From Metarhizium brunneum (Eukaryota; Ascomycota; Sordariomycetes; Hypocreales; Clavicipitaceae): 64,000 nt of DNA. Each line of letters begins with the position of its first letter. The stretch's first letter is position 1. Made by a program: the position numbers and the translations under genes. Below are positions 41,291 to 53,409 of the stretch, in pieces. The DNA lies in assembly GCF_013426205.1 (NCBI RefSeq), contig NC_089426.1, positions 558,001 through 622,000 on the forward strand. Reading direction: 5' to 3'. The notes under the pieces were generated by a model. The model did not search any database and was not told the origin of the DNA. It saw only the letters and a program-made list of their open reading frames with translations.

Positions 41291-43081
41291 ATGTCATCAA
41301 CGGCCTCGGCGAATGCCACAGGACAACTTCCTGTTGTTCCCTCAGAGCCTTACGCTAGTCGACCCCTGAGCACCTCAACCGACACCATCAGGCTCCTCAC
41401 AATTGAGCGCGAGCTGAGCAACCAAGGATACCTCGTGTGCAGTATTCAGGTCGCCGCATTCTCTCCGCCACAAAAGTACGAAGCCCTGTCCTACCGATGG
41501 GGCGACGAGTCTGTTCAGAAGACCATCATCGTCGACGGCATCAGCGTGACCGTTACAGAAAACCTGCACGCGGCTCTGCAATATCTTCACGCCCACCCGC
41601 GCGGCTGTCCTCTCTGGATTGATGCTGTGTCCATCAACCAGAAAGATGTTCCCGAGAAGAGTCGCCAGCTGCGAATCATGCCGCATATTTACTCTCGCGC
41701 TGCATCTGTGCTCGTTTGGCTGGGTACGCAGTACACCACTGTAGATGTTGACGTCGAGAGCCATCTCCAGCAAGCAATACAAGACGTGAACGGCGACGAA
41801 TACTGGCAGCGGGTGTGGATTCTTCAGGAGATTGGAAAGGCTCGCAAGATTCAGGTCTGTTTCGGCAGTGCTGGCCCGCTGGATTGGGATTGCTTTGTGC
41901 GTCATGTCAAGAAGCATGCCGAGAGCAAGGAACGCAACATTGGTCCGCTTGCCTTGCAGGCCATGCGGCGGAACAAGTACAGCGGCAGCTGCTCTCTGAA
42001 GAGACTTTTGGAAAACCACCTCGACGCCTTGTGCAAGGACCCCAGGGATAAGATTTACGGCCTCGTCGGCCTGTCAGTCGACGGCCGTGACTTTCCCATC
42101 GACTACAGCAAATCCGTTCTGGACGTCTGGGCAGACACAGTCCACTTCATGGGTCGCAAGAATCTCCTGCCAGAGAGGAATGACGAAAAAGCAGCCTTTT
42201 GCACGCTGCTCAGGAACTTGCTGGGCGGGGACAATATGCCGAGTCTCGGCGGCGTTGTTCAGTTCCAGCACAAGCCGGGCAGCCAGTCTCTCTATGATCA
42301 CCTGCGCGCCGAAGGAAGAGACGAGTGGGCGGCATCTTCTGTCGAACTTGCGACGACGTGCCTGGGCAGGATCATATCCGTGGGGCCTGCGATTTCTGAG
42401 TTGCGCGCGTCGCTTGACCTCACGGACAAGTGGGAGGCGGAGCTGCAGCGCGTCTATCGCAACGAGTATGAAGATGTCCTCGATGCGGCGCACCAAGAGC
42501 ACGACGTGCTGATGCAGCATATCCTGGACGACACGGACTCAAAGCTGCCCGGGTTGACGTGTTTTGAAAATCACCGAATAGACTTTATCACGACAGACCA
42601 CATGCATTCTCTGTATCCGTACTCAAAGTACGACCCCGACGGGAGCGACGAGGACGACCGCATCTCGCCCGAGTTTGAAGGATCCTGGAATTACGCGTCC
42701 GCGATTTCCGACGAGCCGCGTTTAGCAATCGTCAAGGAATCTAGTTCAGAGACGCTGCCGTATAAAATCGCAATTGTCCCGCCGACTGCGCGGCTCGCGG
42801 ATTTCATATGCCGCGTTCAAGGAGCGCCGATGAAGCGCATCGTCTTGCGACACGATTACGGCAGTTGGACTACGCAGCATGTGTGCGGGACGGCGGTGAT
42901 GATGAAGGATCTGATGGGGGAGACGGCCGCGCTGGGTGCAGAGGCGAGCGAAGTAGAGCGGATAGAAGGCATATTTACGCAGATTGTGAGGATGGATGCC
43001 AGGGCGTTTTATGCACTGATCTTCGGAAACGATGATGGGATACAAGAGCTGAAGGACAAGTTGGGTGCGCTGGCAGTGTAG
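41291..43081 (+). CDS. HET-domain (heterokaryon incompatibility) protein
   Basis: Single-exon gene of 596 residues. The HET domain is in the N-terminal third: YEALSYRWG at residues 63-71, IIVDGISVTVTENLHAALQYL, then LWIDAVSINQKDVPEKSRQL (108-127) and YSRAASVLVWLG, all three family blocks in order. HET domains act in allorecognition and cell-death signalling in filamentous ascomycetes. No C-terminal NACHT, WD or ankyrin partner is seen; the remaining 400 residues have no repeat I recognise, which is common in this family. The frame is undamaged. The partner is unknown; the divergent SPT3-like neighbour is probably incidental. Confidence 0.92.
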   Translation: MSSTASANATGQLPVVPSEPYASRPLSTSTDTIRLLTIERELSNQGYLVCSIQVAAFSPPQKYEALSYRWGDESVQKTIIVDGISVTVTENLHAALQYLHAHPRGCPLWIDAVSINQKDVPEKSRQLRIMPHIYSRAASVLVWLGTQYTTVDVDVESHLQQAIQDVNGDEYWQRVWILQEIGKARKIQVCFGSAGPLDWDCFVRHVKKHAESKERNIGPLALQAMRRNKYSGSCSLKRLLENHLDALCKDPRDKIYGLVGLSVDGRDFPIDYSKSVLDVWADTVHFMGRKNLLPERNDEKAAFCTLLRNLLGGDNMPSLGGVVQFQHKPGSQSLYDHLRAEGRDEWAASSVELATTCLGRIISVGPAISELRASLDLTDKWEAELQRVYRNEYEDVLDAAHQEHDVLMQHILDDTDSKLPGLTCFENHRIDFITTDHMHSLYPYSKYDPDGSDEDDRISPEFEGSWNYASAISDEPRLAIVKESSSETLPYKIAIVPPTARLADFICRVQGAPMKRIVLRHDYGSWTTQHVCGTAVMMKDLMGETAALGAEASEVERIEGIFTQIVRMDARAFYALIFGNDDGIQELKDKLGALAV

Positions 43082-43727
43082 CAGGGCGGTAGCATGTTGT
43101 TGCTTGGTCTGCCACTTACTCGCAATCAACTCTGCGCTTTAAGTTGGTAGTGCGCTCTGTGGTGTGATGCAAATGACGCGCTGCCGTGTTTCTTTGTGAT
43201 TACTATTGCCCTCGTTACGGCTTACTTTGCAAACTTGTGAAAGAATGCGTAGTTAGCTATGGATAGTTGGAACGCTTCGAGGAGTTTAATATCTGCGAGT
43301 CGTTTCAAGTATATGATGTCAAGGAACCATCGAGCCCCTGGCGAATGAAGAATGTCGGGCTCCTCGTTCTCAGGCCTGCTAATGCGATTCGATAAAGACA
43401 AACATGAGACAACCTTGACGCTCAAAACACCAGTTTGTGGCAAGTATGCGCGCACTCGAACCGCCACCCCGCCGCCTTCCAATGTCGACGGTTCATTCAC
43501 GCATTCGCATTGCCGTCAATCATCGAGTTGCGACGCGACATGTAAGTCGCACCGGTCAAATTCACCAATAAGAGCGCAGCGGACCATCACACAAGCTTCT
43601 TGCCTTTGATTCAAAAACTAATACTATGACTTTATATTAGATCTATCATGTACTTCTAAACGAACCACTTCCGATGCCTCTACCAAATGCATTATATAAC
43701 CGTAAAAAAACCCATCCACCTCGTCCA
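43082..43727. other. Convergent intergenic region
   Basis: 646 bp between the stops of the HET gene and the GH47 gene. No gene or structured element supported. Confidence 0.4.
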
Positions 43728-45456
43728 TCAGTGACGCACCCTGAACGGATGAGCCTCGGTATTAAACACAAACTCGTTCCCCCCCTTGCCGTGAAACTGC
43801 ACCGCAGAGTCCCCCGCAAACGTGAGATACGCATACTTGAGCGTCTCGGCCAGGAAAAAGCTCTGCTGGAAATTATCCTGCCCCCCGCCATCCTTCTTCA
43901 TCACGTCCCTGATCCCCGCGAAGCCATGCTTGGCCCTGCACAAGTCGCGCACGGCAGTGAACGCCTCCCACACCATGTCGCGGTACTTGTTGTCCCCGGT
44001 GACGCGGTACGCGTAGTACAGGCTCTCGATGGTCTCGGGACGCAGGATGTACCCGCCCGAGAAGGACCAGAAGCCGGCCTTTTGGTAAAAGTCGGCCTGG
44101 TCGCCGTTGGGCGGGCTGCCCCCGTCGGCGGCTACCCACTGGAACCCTTCGGGCCCGATGCGCGCCGGCGTCTGCTTGTACGTCTCGTAGTAGGAGGCTG
44201 CGAGGGCGAGCCCGAAGTCGGTGTACTTGGGCTCGTTGAGCACGACGCCCGCGAGGATGAAGTTGCCGCCGGCGAAGGAGGCCACTGGGCCTGTTAGCAG
44301 ACGCGTTGATTACGGGATGGCTTCACTTACAGTGTCCGGACCAGTGGTTGATGGTCTGCCCGTTGTATCCCGCCAGGAAGGTCAAGTCGCTTCGGGTCGT
44401 GGGGTGCGAGGCGAGGTGCTTGATGGTCGAGTCGGCGGCCGTGACCCAGCGGTCCTTGTAGAAGGAGAACTCTTTCGGGTCGTAGAGGTACATCTTGATG
44501 AGGTACTCGTAGAAGCTGTCGGTGCCGCCGCCCCAGCCGCCGCTCTGGTCTTGGAACGTGCCGTCGGCGATGGAGACGGTGTACCCGATGAGGCCGGGGA
44601 ACGGCTCGGGCTTGCCCTTTGGCTTGACGAGGTACTCTTGGGCTTTCTGGGCGAGCTGCGCATACGTCTTGTTGCCCGTGAGGTCGCTCAGGCGTGTCCA
44701 TTCGAGGACCAGGGTGCCGAAGCCGGCTGGGCCGTTGGAGGTTGAGCCGCCGATGCGGCGGGTGGGATTGAGGAAGACGGCGTCGTCGGGGACGCCGCTC
44801 GGCGTGTCAAAGGCGATGCTGAGACTGTCAGCGAGGGTGGTGGCCTGTTTGAGCAGGGCGTCGACGTGGGCCTTGTTGGTGTCGTCGACGAGGTTCTTCA
44901 TGGGGCCCTTTAACAAGTCGTAGCCTTGGGGGTGGTTAGCGCAAATAATATTGAATGCTTATGTCGGTGAGGAAGCCGCGCTTACCGGCTAGTAGTCCGC
45001 CGAGGTATCGAATGTTGGTTTCAAACAGGGAGATGGACGAGTTGACTTCCTTGGTGGTGGTAAAGTCAACCGTGGCCGCGTACTTGAGAATCTGGTTCAC
45101 AATATCGGTCTCCTCCATGATGATCGCCGTGCTCAACGAGTCGATTGGCGTCACACCCCATGCGTTTCTGCATTTTGTTAGGTACTGTTGCAAAGATGCA
45201 TGCATTGACTGTTTGCAGATTCTCACCTGTCGTCATAGTTGCCGCCGGTAAGCGGCAAAAGAGTGTCGTGAGGAAACGCGTGGTCATAATAGCCGTTCCA
45301 CGCCGTGCGAAAGACATCTTGTACTTGCGAGGCCTTGGAGGTGTCGGCTTCCATTGCGCCTCTGTTGAGCAGCGACCTTGTTGGATTTCCGAGTGCTGGA
45401 CTGGCGAGAAGTGCGGCAACGGCACACACCGACGGCGACGGCATTTTGAAGACCAT
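43728..45456 (-). CDS. Secreted GH47 alpha-1,2-mannosidase
   Basis: Four minus-strand exons: 45456-45227, 45167-44986, 44924-44331 and 44290-43728. Introns are 59, 61 and 40 bp with matching phases, giving 522 residues. A signal peptide is followed by the class I mannosidase (alpha/alpha)7 barrel. Landmarks are [18 protein letters not shown] (catalytic-region acid), [35 protein letters not shown] (second acid), [40 protein letters not shown] and the terminal NTEAHPF whose Thr binds calcium. These are complete and correctly spaced. The enzyme trims alpha-1,2-mannose from high-mannose N-glycans. The cleavable signal, as opposed to a type II anchor, suggests the secreted or vacuolar form. An alternative ATG is four codons downstream (45444). 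Confidence 0.93.
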
Positions 45457-48400
45457 GATTGATACGCGCGACCCGTGAAAGCCCTGCTTGGTCGATTGAG
45501 AGAAACATTGATTCGCGGATTCCAAGGGCCCCTTTTAAGTGAACCACGGCACTGAGATGCTGCGTCGCGTGGTGGCATCCCAATTTCCCAGGGTGCTACT
45601 CCAAGACATTGCATGCAATGTTCATTCATCGTGTCCAAGCCACCAGACGTTCCTGATGCAACATGGGGCCTGGATGCGCCGAGGGGGCAACTGCATCAAT
45701 TGCATTGTTTAATAAATTAATCTTGCTTTGAGTTTGCGTTTACAAATCACGTCGTCAATGCGACCGGCATCACAGGTTCTACACGTGGTGTCTCGATACG
45801 ACCTTGTGGACGGGATGCGATCGGCCGAAAGAGGACATGCTCGCCGTGACTAGTAACATTTGAATGGCGTTTCATGGCGAGTCTGCGGGAGATGACGGTG
45901 TGGCAGTCAGGAGGGCAGCGTCCAGGCATCACGGGAGCTGCCCTCCAGCCACATGACGAAGAAGGAGGAACTTTGGCGTGCTGCCGACGCGGAATGAGGT
46001 CAAGAGATTGGTCCATGACCATGGCCCAATGAGCAGTCAGTTATGCCAAGGGAGTGCAAACCAGACCAGTTGACATGACTCGGCGCGGCGTGTCTTCTAA
46101 TCAGGGCGCCCAGGCCAAGGCTTTAGTTCATACATGTCCAGTAACAACTGACATGGAGTTTCGGCGCTAAGTTGCCGATAAATTGTGTTCAATGCTTGAA
46201 CGTTGATGGTGCAACTGGATCCTTGTGCGCTCTGTCTGTGCCGTTTATGCCCTCTCTGTTCAACCAACGAGTTAGCATGCACGCCGTGCAACAAACTGCT
46301 CCAGACAACCATCCGCGTCTCGTTGTGCTACGAGTTGAAGAGAAACTATTTCCGTTTTCATATGACGCAACAGGTAGATGCGACCTTGTCGCTGTCCCCA
46401 GCAGCCGGTGGAGATTGCTCTTGCCACATAGTTACTAAACAGCCTCTATGCTGTAACATTTGCTTCGGAATAGCCGACAAGCCATCAATCATATAATAAT
46501 ATATTGCGAAACAGACAACCTTGATATGCAGAATGAAACGCGCCTTGACAAGAGTCACAGACTCACCACGCTGCTGCGTTTCCCGCCCCGTGTTTTCACC
46601 GTAAATCCGGTTGGAAACAAGCACGTTACTTCACTTCGTCGTTGTTCAATGTCCAGGGGAAGCCTTCTCTAGCCATGCCGAACCAGACGCAGATGTCGCA
46701 TGTGGCAAAAGAGATGCTGCGCCGCTTCACACCAATCCAAGTAAATGCATATCCTTTTGGCTCCAGTATTCACCCAATCAAAGACAAACATCGCATATCA
46801 GACCAGACCCTTTTCTTCTCTGCCAACAAGCTAAGTATAAGCTGCAATTGCATGCGATACCACAAGGCAACGGCGCTCCCAGTCAACCATTTCGAGGTTC
46901 CACAACTCTCATGCCAATGGCAACCCGGTAACCCGATCCAAGTTTCTGCTCCCAAGAGTCAAGACAGTCTGCTGGAATGTGCATCCCAGACGACGGACAA
47001 ATCATGTCTCTGGAAGAAGTTGACAACATGCGCCCAAACTGTGGCAAGCATGGCAACAAGGGCGAGCTGAGGGGAAGAGGATCCCGACAACCAGATTTTC
47101 AACCACAAGCCGCCATGGATGCTGGTGTCTGGTCAAAGAGGGGGATAGCATCGATACTTGTACCAAGTTCGGCTCGCCCCTCTGCTACTGCAGTTGGCGA
47201 AGATGCACCTGCAAAACTTGGCATCGAAACCTCGACGCATCATTCAGCACAAGGCCCTGGATGATGTTATAATGCCGAGTTTTCTTACTTCCCAACTTGT
47301 AAGAGTTGACGATTCTTTTGCCTGCATTCAAATGTTCGAGACGGAAAATCATCAATACTCCCGGCACAGGGGTGGCTCATCTTTACGATCTTTATCCAGA
47401 AATCCCATCTACAACTTTTATTAATTGCTTCGCAGACTATTGATGTATCGGGAAGTATCAGGCCCATTTTTGGTAATAGAGGCCGGCATGTCTTGATATG
47501 CCCTGTCTAATCACCAGGCCAGAGGTGCATAATCGTCAACCTGAGCCATCTCACGGGCAACAAGACGTATGCGCAGCTTGACCAAGAAACGAAATATTCA
47601 GAGTTCAACAGCCTTGTCCGGAGTGACTTCAAATCGTGTCCCTATATTGCACTCCGCAAGTTTCAGGCAATCTTTTTGTCGAGACATGGCGGCCATTGCG
47701 TTGTAGATGTGCATCTCACTCCAGATGACGATAATAAACGGTGCATCACTGACCGGGTCCCGTATCGATTCCTGCTCAGAATGAATGTCCGTTTGGCTTG
47801 CGGTAATCATCTGACAAGAAGTAACGTTGGGAGCAAGAGTCAAAGAGACTCCCTGTTGCAAAGACTTCCGTTAGCATAGACCGCGACTATGACTGCGACA
47901 ACAGATTCAGAGAGTCCGCCTTACCCCAACGACGACCGGAGGACTGAACCTCAATCAGCCGCACAACGAATGTAAAGTCCTTATTTTGCTATAATACCGC
48001 ACTTCTTAATTCATCCACTCAACCCCACTGCCGTCTATACACTCCATGTGTCCAATATTGCAATTTTGACAATGGATTTTACTATCGCACCTCATTTGAC
48101 CAATCTCTCGCACTCGTACAATGAAAAGGACACCGAATGCAAAGTGATGGTATTTCTCAACCAGAATATTTACACACGTGGTGTCAGGCCCTTGACAGAT
48201 AGAAAAGGGCACTGTAGTGCCTGAATCCCCGGGAGGTGACAAGTCCATGGCGGGCAGCGGGCTGCTGCTCGAAAAAACCGACACCGCTCTGCTAATATTC
48301 CCGCTTTCGTCCAAGTTTATGGGAATACATCTCCCTGGAGCCGGCTCAGCATCAATACTTCGAGATGGTACTTGTCTGGCCGGCGACGATACTACGATTG

Positions 48401-49245
48401 TACCGCTCTCGCTTCTATTCTCGGCATCATGCCGTTGAACAGGCTTTGCTGACACCGCGCCCGGGGCAGTACTTGGCGTTTAGCCTATCTCCATGGCTTC
48501 GCAGGCGACAACATGACCAGCGGCTCGTGCTACCGTTTCGCATGCTGTCAGCGAAGTGCTCAGCAATCAAGCCCAGTGGCATAGCTGTTCCGGTTGGTAT
48601 CCCCCCAACATACGACCTTGATGTTGACGATGGCCTGGAGAGGATAAACAAGAAAGGAGTTGAGCTGTCTTGAAAGTTTCATTACAATACTGGCCAGACA
48701 AGCCGAGGGAATATTTGCTCAATAGTGCGTACAGTCGCAAGCTATCAATAGGATTCTGCCGTAATAAACAAAGGCTAGCAGCAACCCAACACACGACATC
48801 AAATAGTACAATTACGCTTTGTTCTGCGTCCTTCGAAATTGAGAACCACCCTCTTTCTGATATTAAAATAACAAAAATTGACTTCAAACCTCCCGCGTCA
48901 GTCAAGCGAGCCCAGCTTGGCAACACGGGTGACGACCTTGGCTCGTACACTCCTACTTCGGCGACTTCGTTTCATGACCTGTTCCAGTTGGTGCTTTGGA
49001 GCGGTGCAATATATTCTAGTTTAGGCGAAATTTATGATATATATAATATTCTGCAATTGGGCGTTCAGGATGGGTCTAAAACACCTTGAGACTTTTACTG
49101 TCGTAGCCGTAGGGTATCATTACTCGCTGAACAGCGGGCAGGATGAAGCTGGTAACAAGGTTGAAGTTTTCTCGGGTCATGCGACGCAGGGTTAGGAAGC
49201 GGCTCAGTGGCATTTAAGGACATGGAATATAAGTCGATAATAGAG
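45457..49245. other. Long intergenic stretch with weak coding-like patches
   Basis: About 3.8 kb without a gene I can support. Coding-like minus-strand patches occur at 47598-47861 and at about 48006-48480 (a Ser/Pro-rich stretch followed by a Cys-containing C-terminus). A plus-strand patch at about 46975-47265 contains CIPDDGQIMSLEEVDNM. None matches a family I know, and no consistent splice model links them. Confidence 0.35.
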
Positions 49246-50037
49246 CTAGAACCGGAGCTTTCTGAACGAATTTGACAAATTTTGCCGTGTCTCCCTTTTC
49301 TTTCTTCCAGCCATCAAGGCGTAACCAAACCCCTTCTTCACCATACGCACCATGTCTGAAATGCCCTTCTTACTGCGCCTATTGCCCTCGGGATCCAGCC
49401 TGTTAGCCACGGCATCCAGCCATTCGGCTATCTCGTAATTTCCCACACAGCAAGCCTCAGACGCAGCATCACGACCGGCTAGGTTCCTGGTAATGAGCAG
49501 CATCAAATAAGGCGCAGACTCGGCTTCGCCGGCGGTTTCTGGGAACTCGACATTTTCTGGGGCCTCCTCGCCGTCCAGGTCCTCCGGATCCTCCACATCC
49601 GGACAAGTTGCCGACCAGTGGTTATATAGGAAGCGATAAAGCATAATCACGAGTTTGAGGTTGCCCATACGCGCGGCTACGTGAAGGACGGTGTCGCCAT
49701 TACGGTTCTGATGGGCGATGAAGGCATGGCGTTCCCAGATATAAAACGGGTTTTGAGGACCACCACCACATGTACGCATGACAAGGTCGAACCTTGCCAT
49801 TAGACTGACGACGCCGTTCATGGACCCTGCCCGGACTGCTACATGCAGAAGCGAGTCCTCGGTATCCGGGTCTATCGCTTGCACGAGTGTAAATGGCGGA
49901 ATGTTAAAGTTGTGCTCATCGGCGCGGACTAGTTCAAAGAGTTGTTGCCTCATCTCCTCCGTCAAGGCAGGACCACAGAGGAAAAAGTCTTTGCGATCCT
50001 TCTCTGTGATACGGTACGGGAGCCTTGTGCCGTACAT
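49246..50037 (-). CDS. Ankyrin-repeat protein
   Basis: Single-exon gene of 263 residues with a clean ATG at 50037. At least three ankyrin-type units are visible: DSLLHVAVRAGSMNGVVSLM, then NGDTVLHVAARMGNLKLVIML, and a weaker unit in AGRDAASEACCVGNYEIAEWL. An acidic linker (DVEDPEDLDGEEAPENVEFPE) separates the second and third. The tail is strongly basic (GRKKRETRQNLSNSFRKLRF). Ankyrin units mediate protein contacts; no enzymatic domain is attached. It could be a small adaptor or the remainder of a larger ankyrin protein. The short unit number suggests a capped minimal array. Function not assignable. Confidence 0.72.
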   Translation of the reverse strand: MYGTRLPYRITEKDRKDFFLCGPALTEEMRQQLFELVRADEHNFNIPPFTLVQAIDPDTEDSLLHVAVRAGSMNGVVSLMARFDLVMRTCGGGPQNPFYIWERHAFIAHQNRNGDTVLHVAARMGNLKLVIMLYRFLYNHWSATCPDVEDPEDLDGEEAPENVEFPETAGEAESAPYLMLLITRNLAGRDAASEACCVGNYEIAEWLDAVANRLDPEGNRRSKKGISDMVRMVKKGFGYALMAGRKKRETRQNLSNSFRKLRF

Positions 50038-52479
50038 GATGGACGGGTCTCAATCTGATGCTGGCTCGTTGCTGTTCCTTGGTTCGTTGATGAAGAAGCT
50101 ATTCTGTTACAGCTTGATTTCAGCGATGAGGGCACAGCATAAGATCTGGCACTATTCGTTGGGTCAAATGAAGAGAAGAAAGACACAGCCGGCACCTTTG
50201 CGGGTGGATATGGGGGTAGAATGTGCTCTCTCGCGAGCAGGGCGACAGAAGTACCAGACTTTGGATGTTTTCGGGGTTTGAGGTGATTGTACAGACGTTG
50301 ATTGGTAGTCGAATCTCGGAGAACAGCGGAGCTGGGGAGAAAACAGTTGTCAGTGACATGCCTATTCGAGTGTGAAGGGGGGGATCTTGGGGTGACAACC
50401 AACATACATCATCAAGTTTACCAGGGTCGGTCAAATAGGACAGCTGGCATTCAATCACTCAACACGCGTGGAGGCGGAGGTTGTGAATGTGGAGAGTGAA
50501 GATGATAAAGAAGGCGCGTGTAGGAAGGGGTGGATGGAAGGTCCAAGTTTCGCTTCCCTGGCCAGCTGCACAGGATGGGCTTATAACATGATTGATTCAA
50601 TGTTGAAACCAGTTGCCGCCACCTCCCCCATCCTGGGAAGGTGCACCAGACCAGTCCAGCCGCCAACAAACCATGACCTCGTGCCGACCATTGATTGCTC
50701 GTGTAGGCACAGCACGAGGTAGGTCAAATAAAAGACACCGTGTGGCTGGTCGTGTCCAGACTAGAGAACTATAATGGACCACGTAATACACTAGAATTAA
50801 GCGGATGGGTGAATTATAATAAAGGCATGGCGCGGCACCGCTGCACGCCGGTAAAGCCCATCTCGCGACAGCCTCAGCCACCGCGTGTAAGCAAGACATA
50901 GTTCGTGTAGTGACTCACTTCAAAAACTCAAAATGGCTGCGTGTATCATACACCGAGGAGGCCTCGTCCCCAATCCACCACTTCTTTCCTCTCTCTATCA
51001 CCATCATAGGTCCTGCAAGTATAGTGGATTTTTTTGTCAAGCAGGTTGTTAAGGTTAGGGTTGATTCAGGTTTGTATCTGCGCATCGATAAGGTCCATGG
51101 CGGATTGCATATGCATCAGCAGTGGGGTGTGACTTGGGTGTTGCTGTTTGCACTCTTGCTTGACATGTCAGACGTGGTCTGAACCGGCTCAAATGGCACG
51201 GGACAGTGCAGTTCTATCCGCAGAGACTTGTCCCTTCATATAGCTGCGTCTTCTCCATTTTTTGCGTTTATGCGTAGCACATTTATACTCATTCTTAATT
51301 GACATGCTTATCAGAGTTACACATTTACGATCAAAAACAGAGAAAGAAAAAAGCTATCATTAAAGGAAATTTAGCGGTAATAAAGTTTGATATTATCCAT
51401 CTTTGGCCATGGCCGGCATTGTCGCAACCTGACCTCTCGTCCCTCAGGCACCTCAGCCGCTGAGCCGCTGGAATGACTTTGAGTAAATCTGCAGACTGTT
51501 GTGGATAAAGGACACATAATACACTTGAGTACGTTGACAGGATAAGCAACTGGAAGCGGTCAGGCTTGCCTTTGCCACATTGTATGGCCTTGCTGGTGCC
51601 AATTCGACAAAATTGAATTGACTTGATTGATGGAAACTGAATTTTGACTTGTGGCTGCCGATCCAGACGGAGCCGCACATGCACCGATTTGGCAAGGTCT
51701 GACTCCACATGCAGCCTGAATGTGGGGTACAGCCACGGGAGGGGTGAGTGGAGGACCGATTACTGGTTCTGTTCGCAACCCTAATACCAATCGATACCTA
51801 TTCTCACATATCACTATACCTCCCTTCGCTGCTGCGTTCCTACTCACTTCCAAAGTGCCAACGCCAAGTTCCTTGAACATGATGCTATTGGCAATGGAAA
51901 GCTTTCGTGTATATCAAGCTGGATCTACCAGCTCAACCGTGTTAGCCAGAGTGAGGGAGGCAACGGCTGTGACCCTCCGCGGGGCTACCATGGAGAGAGA
52001 ATGAGCCGGGTTCCAGGATATTTCTGTTGAGAAACTATAAGATGTCATGTCTCTGAAGCAGGAAGAATGATGCCTGGAATGATAGTTGAGATGAATTTTC
52101 TTAGAACCAAGTTACAATGCTAAGCTACATCTTGCAGGTTGAAGCTATTTTCATGTGCTATTGTGATATACGAAACGTCTCATGACATTAGCATACCCCC
52201 GAGAAATATAACATTACAACCAAAGGATGCCAACCTTGGATAGAGAAATGGGGTGGTATCTGGTCAAGTGTCGTGTCATTCGCAAAGACCACACCTTTGA
52301 GGACGACAAATTTACTCTTCAGGATACTCCCCAAGCTGGAGGCACCAAACAGATTCTTGGAAAGCGGGATTTTAGACGAGCCCACGTAACAATTCCGGCT
52401 AAGGATGTCAAGCTTCAATCCGATAGCCAGCGTCTATATAGTAGAAATAATCGTTATCATGGTAAATGCTAGATTCGTG
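50038..52479. other. Intergenic, no gene supported
   Basis: About 2.4 kb. Frames of up to about 150 codons on both strands overlap each other and have poor composition; I could not support any. GTTAAGGTTAGGGTT at 51048-51062 repeats the motif at 16958. Confidence 0.4.
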
Positions 52480-53400
52480 GCGGTGGCTTCGTGACTGGGG
52501 TCCCGTCGTCCGCCAGTCAACAGAAGATCGCAGCCTTTGCCTGAGTTAGCCTCCAGGAAAGTCTTGATGGGCAGCTTAGTAAAGGAAATGCCATTTGACA
52601 TGTTGGCCGGGTATCGGGTATTGATGGCTTGGGGCTTGTCGTAGAATTAGTCTTCTTGGCCTCATCCCAGTATCGATCTGTGTGTAGCCGAGGTCGACCG
52701 GGCATGTTATATACCAGATGACCACTTCGCCGGGATAGTCATTTCTGAGCCGTTTCATGCCCGTGATCAAATCGTCGAGAGGGGCCCAGTCGCGCCGGCA
52801 GGATGCGAACCAGTGTCGTCGTTTATGTGGGCATCATAGAATGTCCCGTTCTCGACGCTGGCGATGCGCATGTCAGGTGCCGCACGCCAACTCGTGACCG
52901 GTTGTAGAATTTGAGTCTCGGCATTTGCGGCGCTACCTCTTGCCCACCACGCACCGTCGGTTATTTCATTCTTGGCCGCGCCGTGTGAGTCCGGGACAAG
53001 TGCCAAATACATGGCGCAGTTGGCGGTCCTTGATGAGGTCGTACAGGCTTCCCGTGTAATACAAGTGTCGTGTTTGTGCCCTCAATCTGATAATTTGCGT
53101 AGCCGTTCGTAGTGGTGAAGTCGCCCATCATTTGGTCATAATCAGCTTCATTTTTCCATGGCTTGTCGGACGGGATATCTACAAATTCCCATTTCTTGAA
53201 CTGGGAAGTCTCGTGACCCCATCATGGACAAAGTTGTGGGGAGTAAGGTTGACGATTCTGACATCTAGGTATGCAATGACGTACTCGCTGGAGTTGCGAC
53301 CATTTGTCAGCTGGGTTCCTGGGCAGTTTTTCTCCGGAGGTGGCTCAATTCGTGGCATCTCGAATAGACTGATGTACACCCAGCCTGAATGACTTTTAAC
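52480..53400 (-). pseudogene. PI-PLC X-domain protein, pseudogene
   Basis: On the minus strand the sequence follows the order of fungal proteins with a phosphatidylinositol-specific phospholipase C X domain, but in changing frames. An N-terminal beta-domain piece (GTQLTNGRNSSEYVIAYLDV, NLTPHNFVHDG) comes first. Then come SLYDLIKDRQLRHV, a shifted frame with NEITDGAWWARGSAANAETQ and DAHINDDTGSHPAGATGP, another frame with DDLITGMKRLRNDYPGEVVIWYIT, then RYWDEAKK, and another with LPIKTFLEANSGKGCDLLLT. At least four frameshifts are needed, near 53000, 52775, 52680 and 52650. The GTHDS-type catalytic site is altered to PDSHG, and the C-terminus is absent. The normal enzyme would cleave phosphoinositides or GPI-like lipids. 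The copy is dead. Confidence 0.72.
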
Positions 53401-53409
53401 AGGTAGGTT

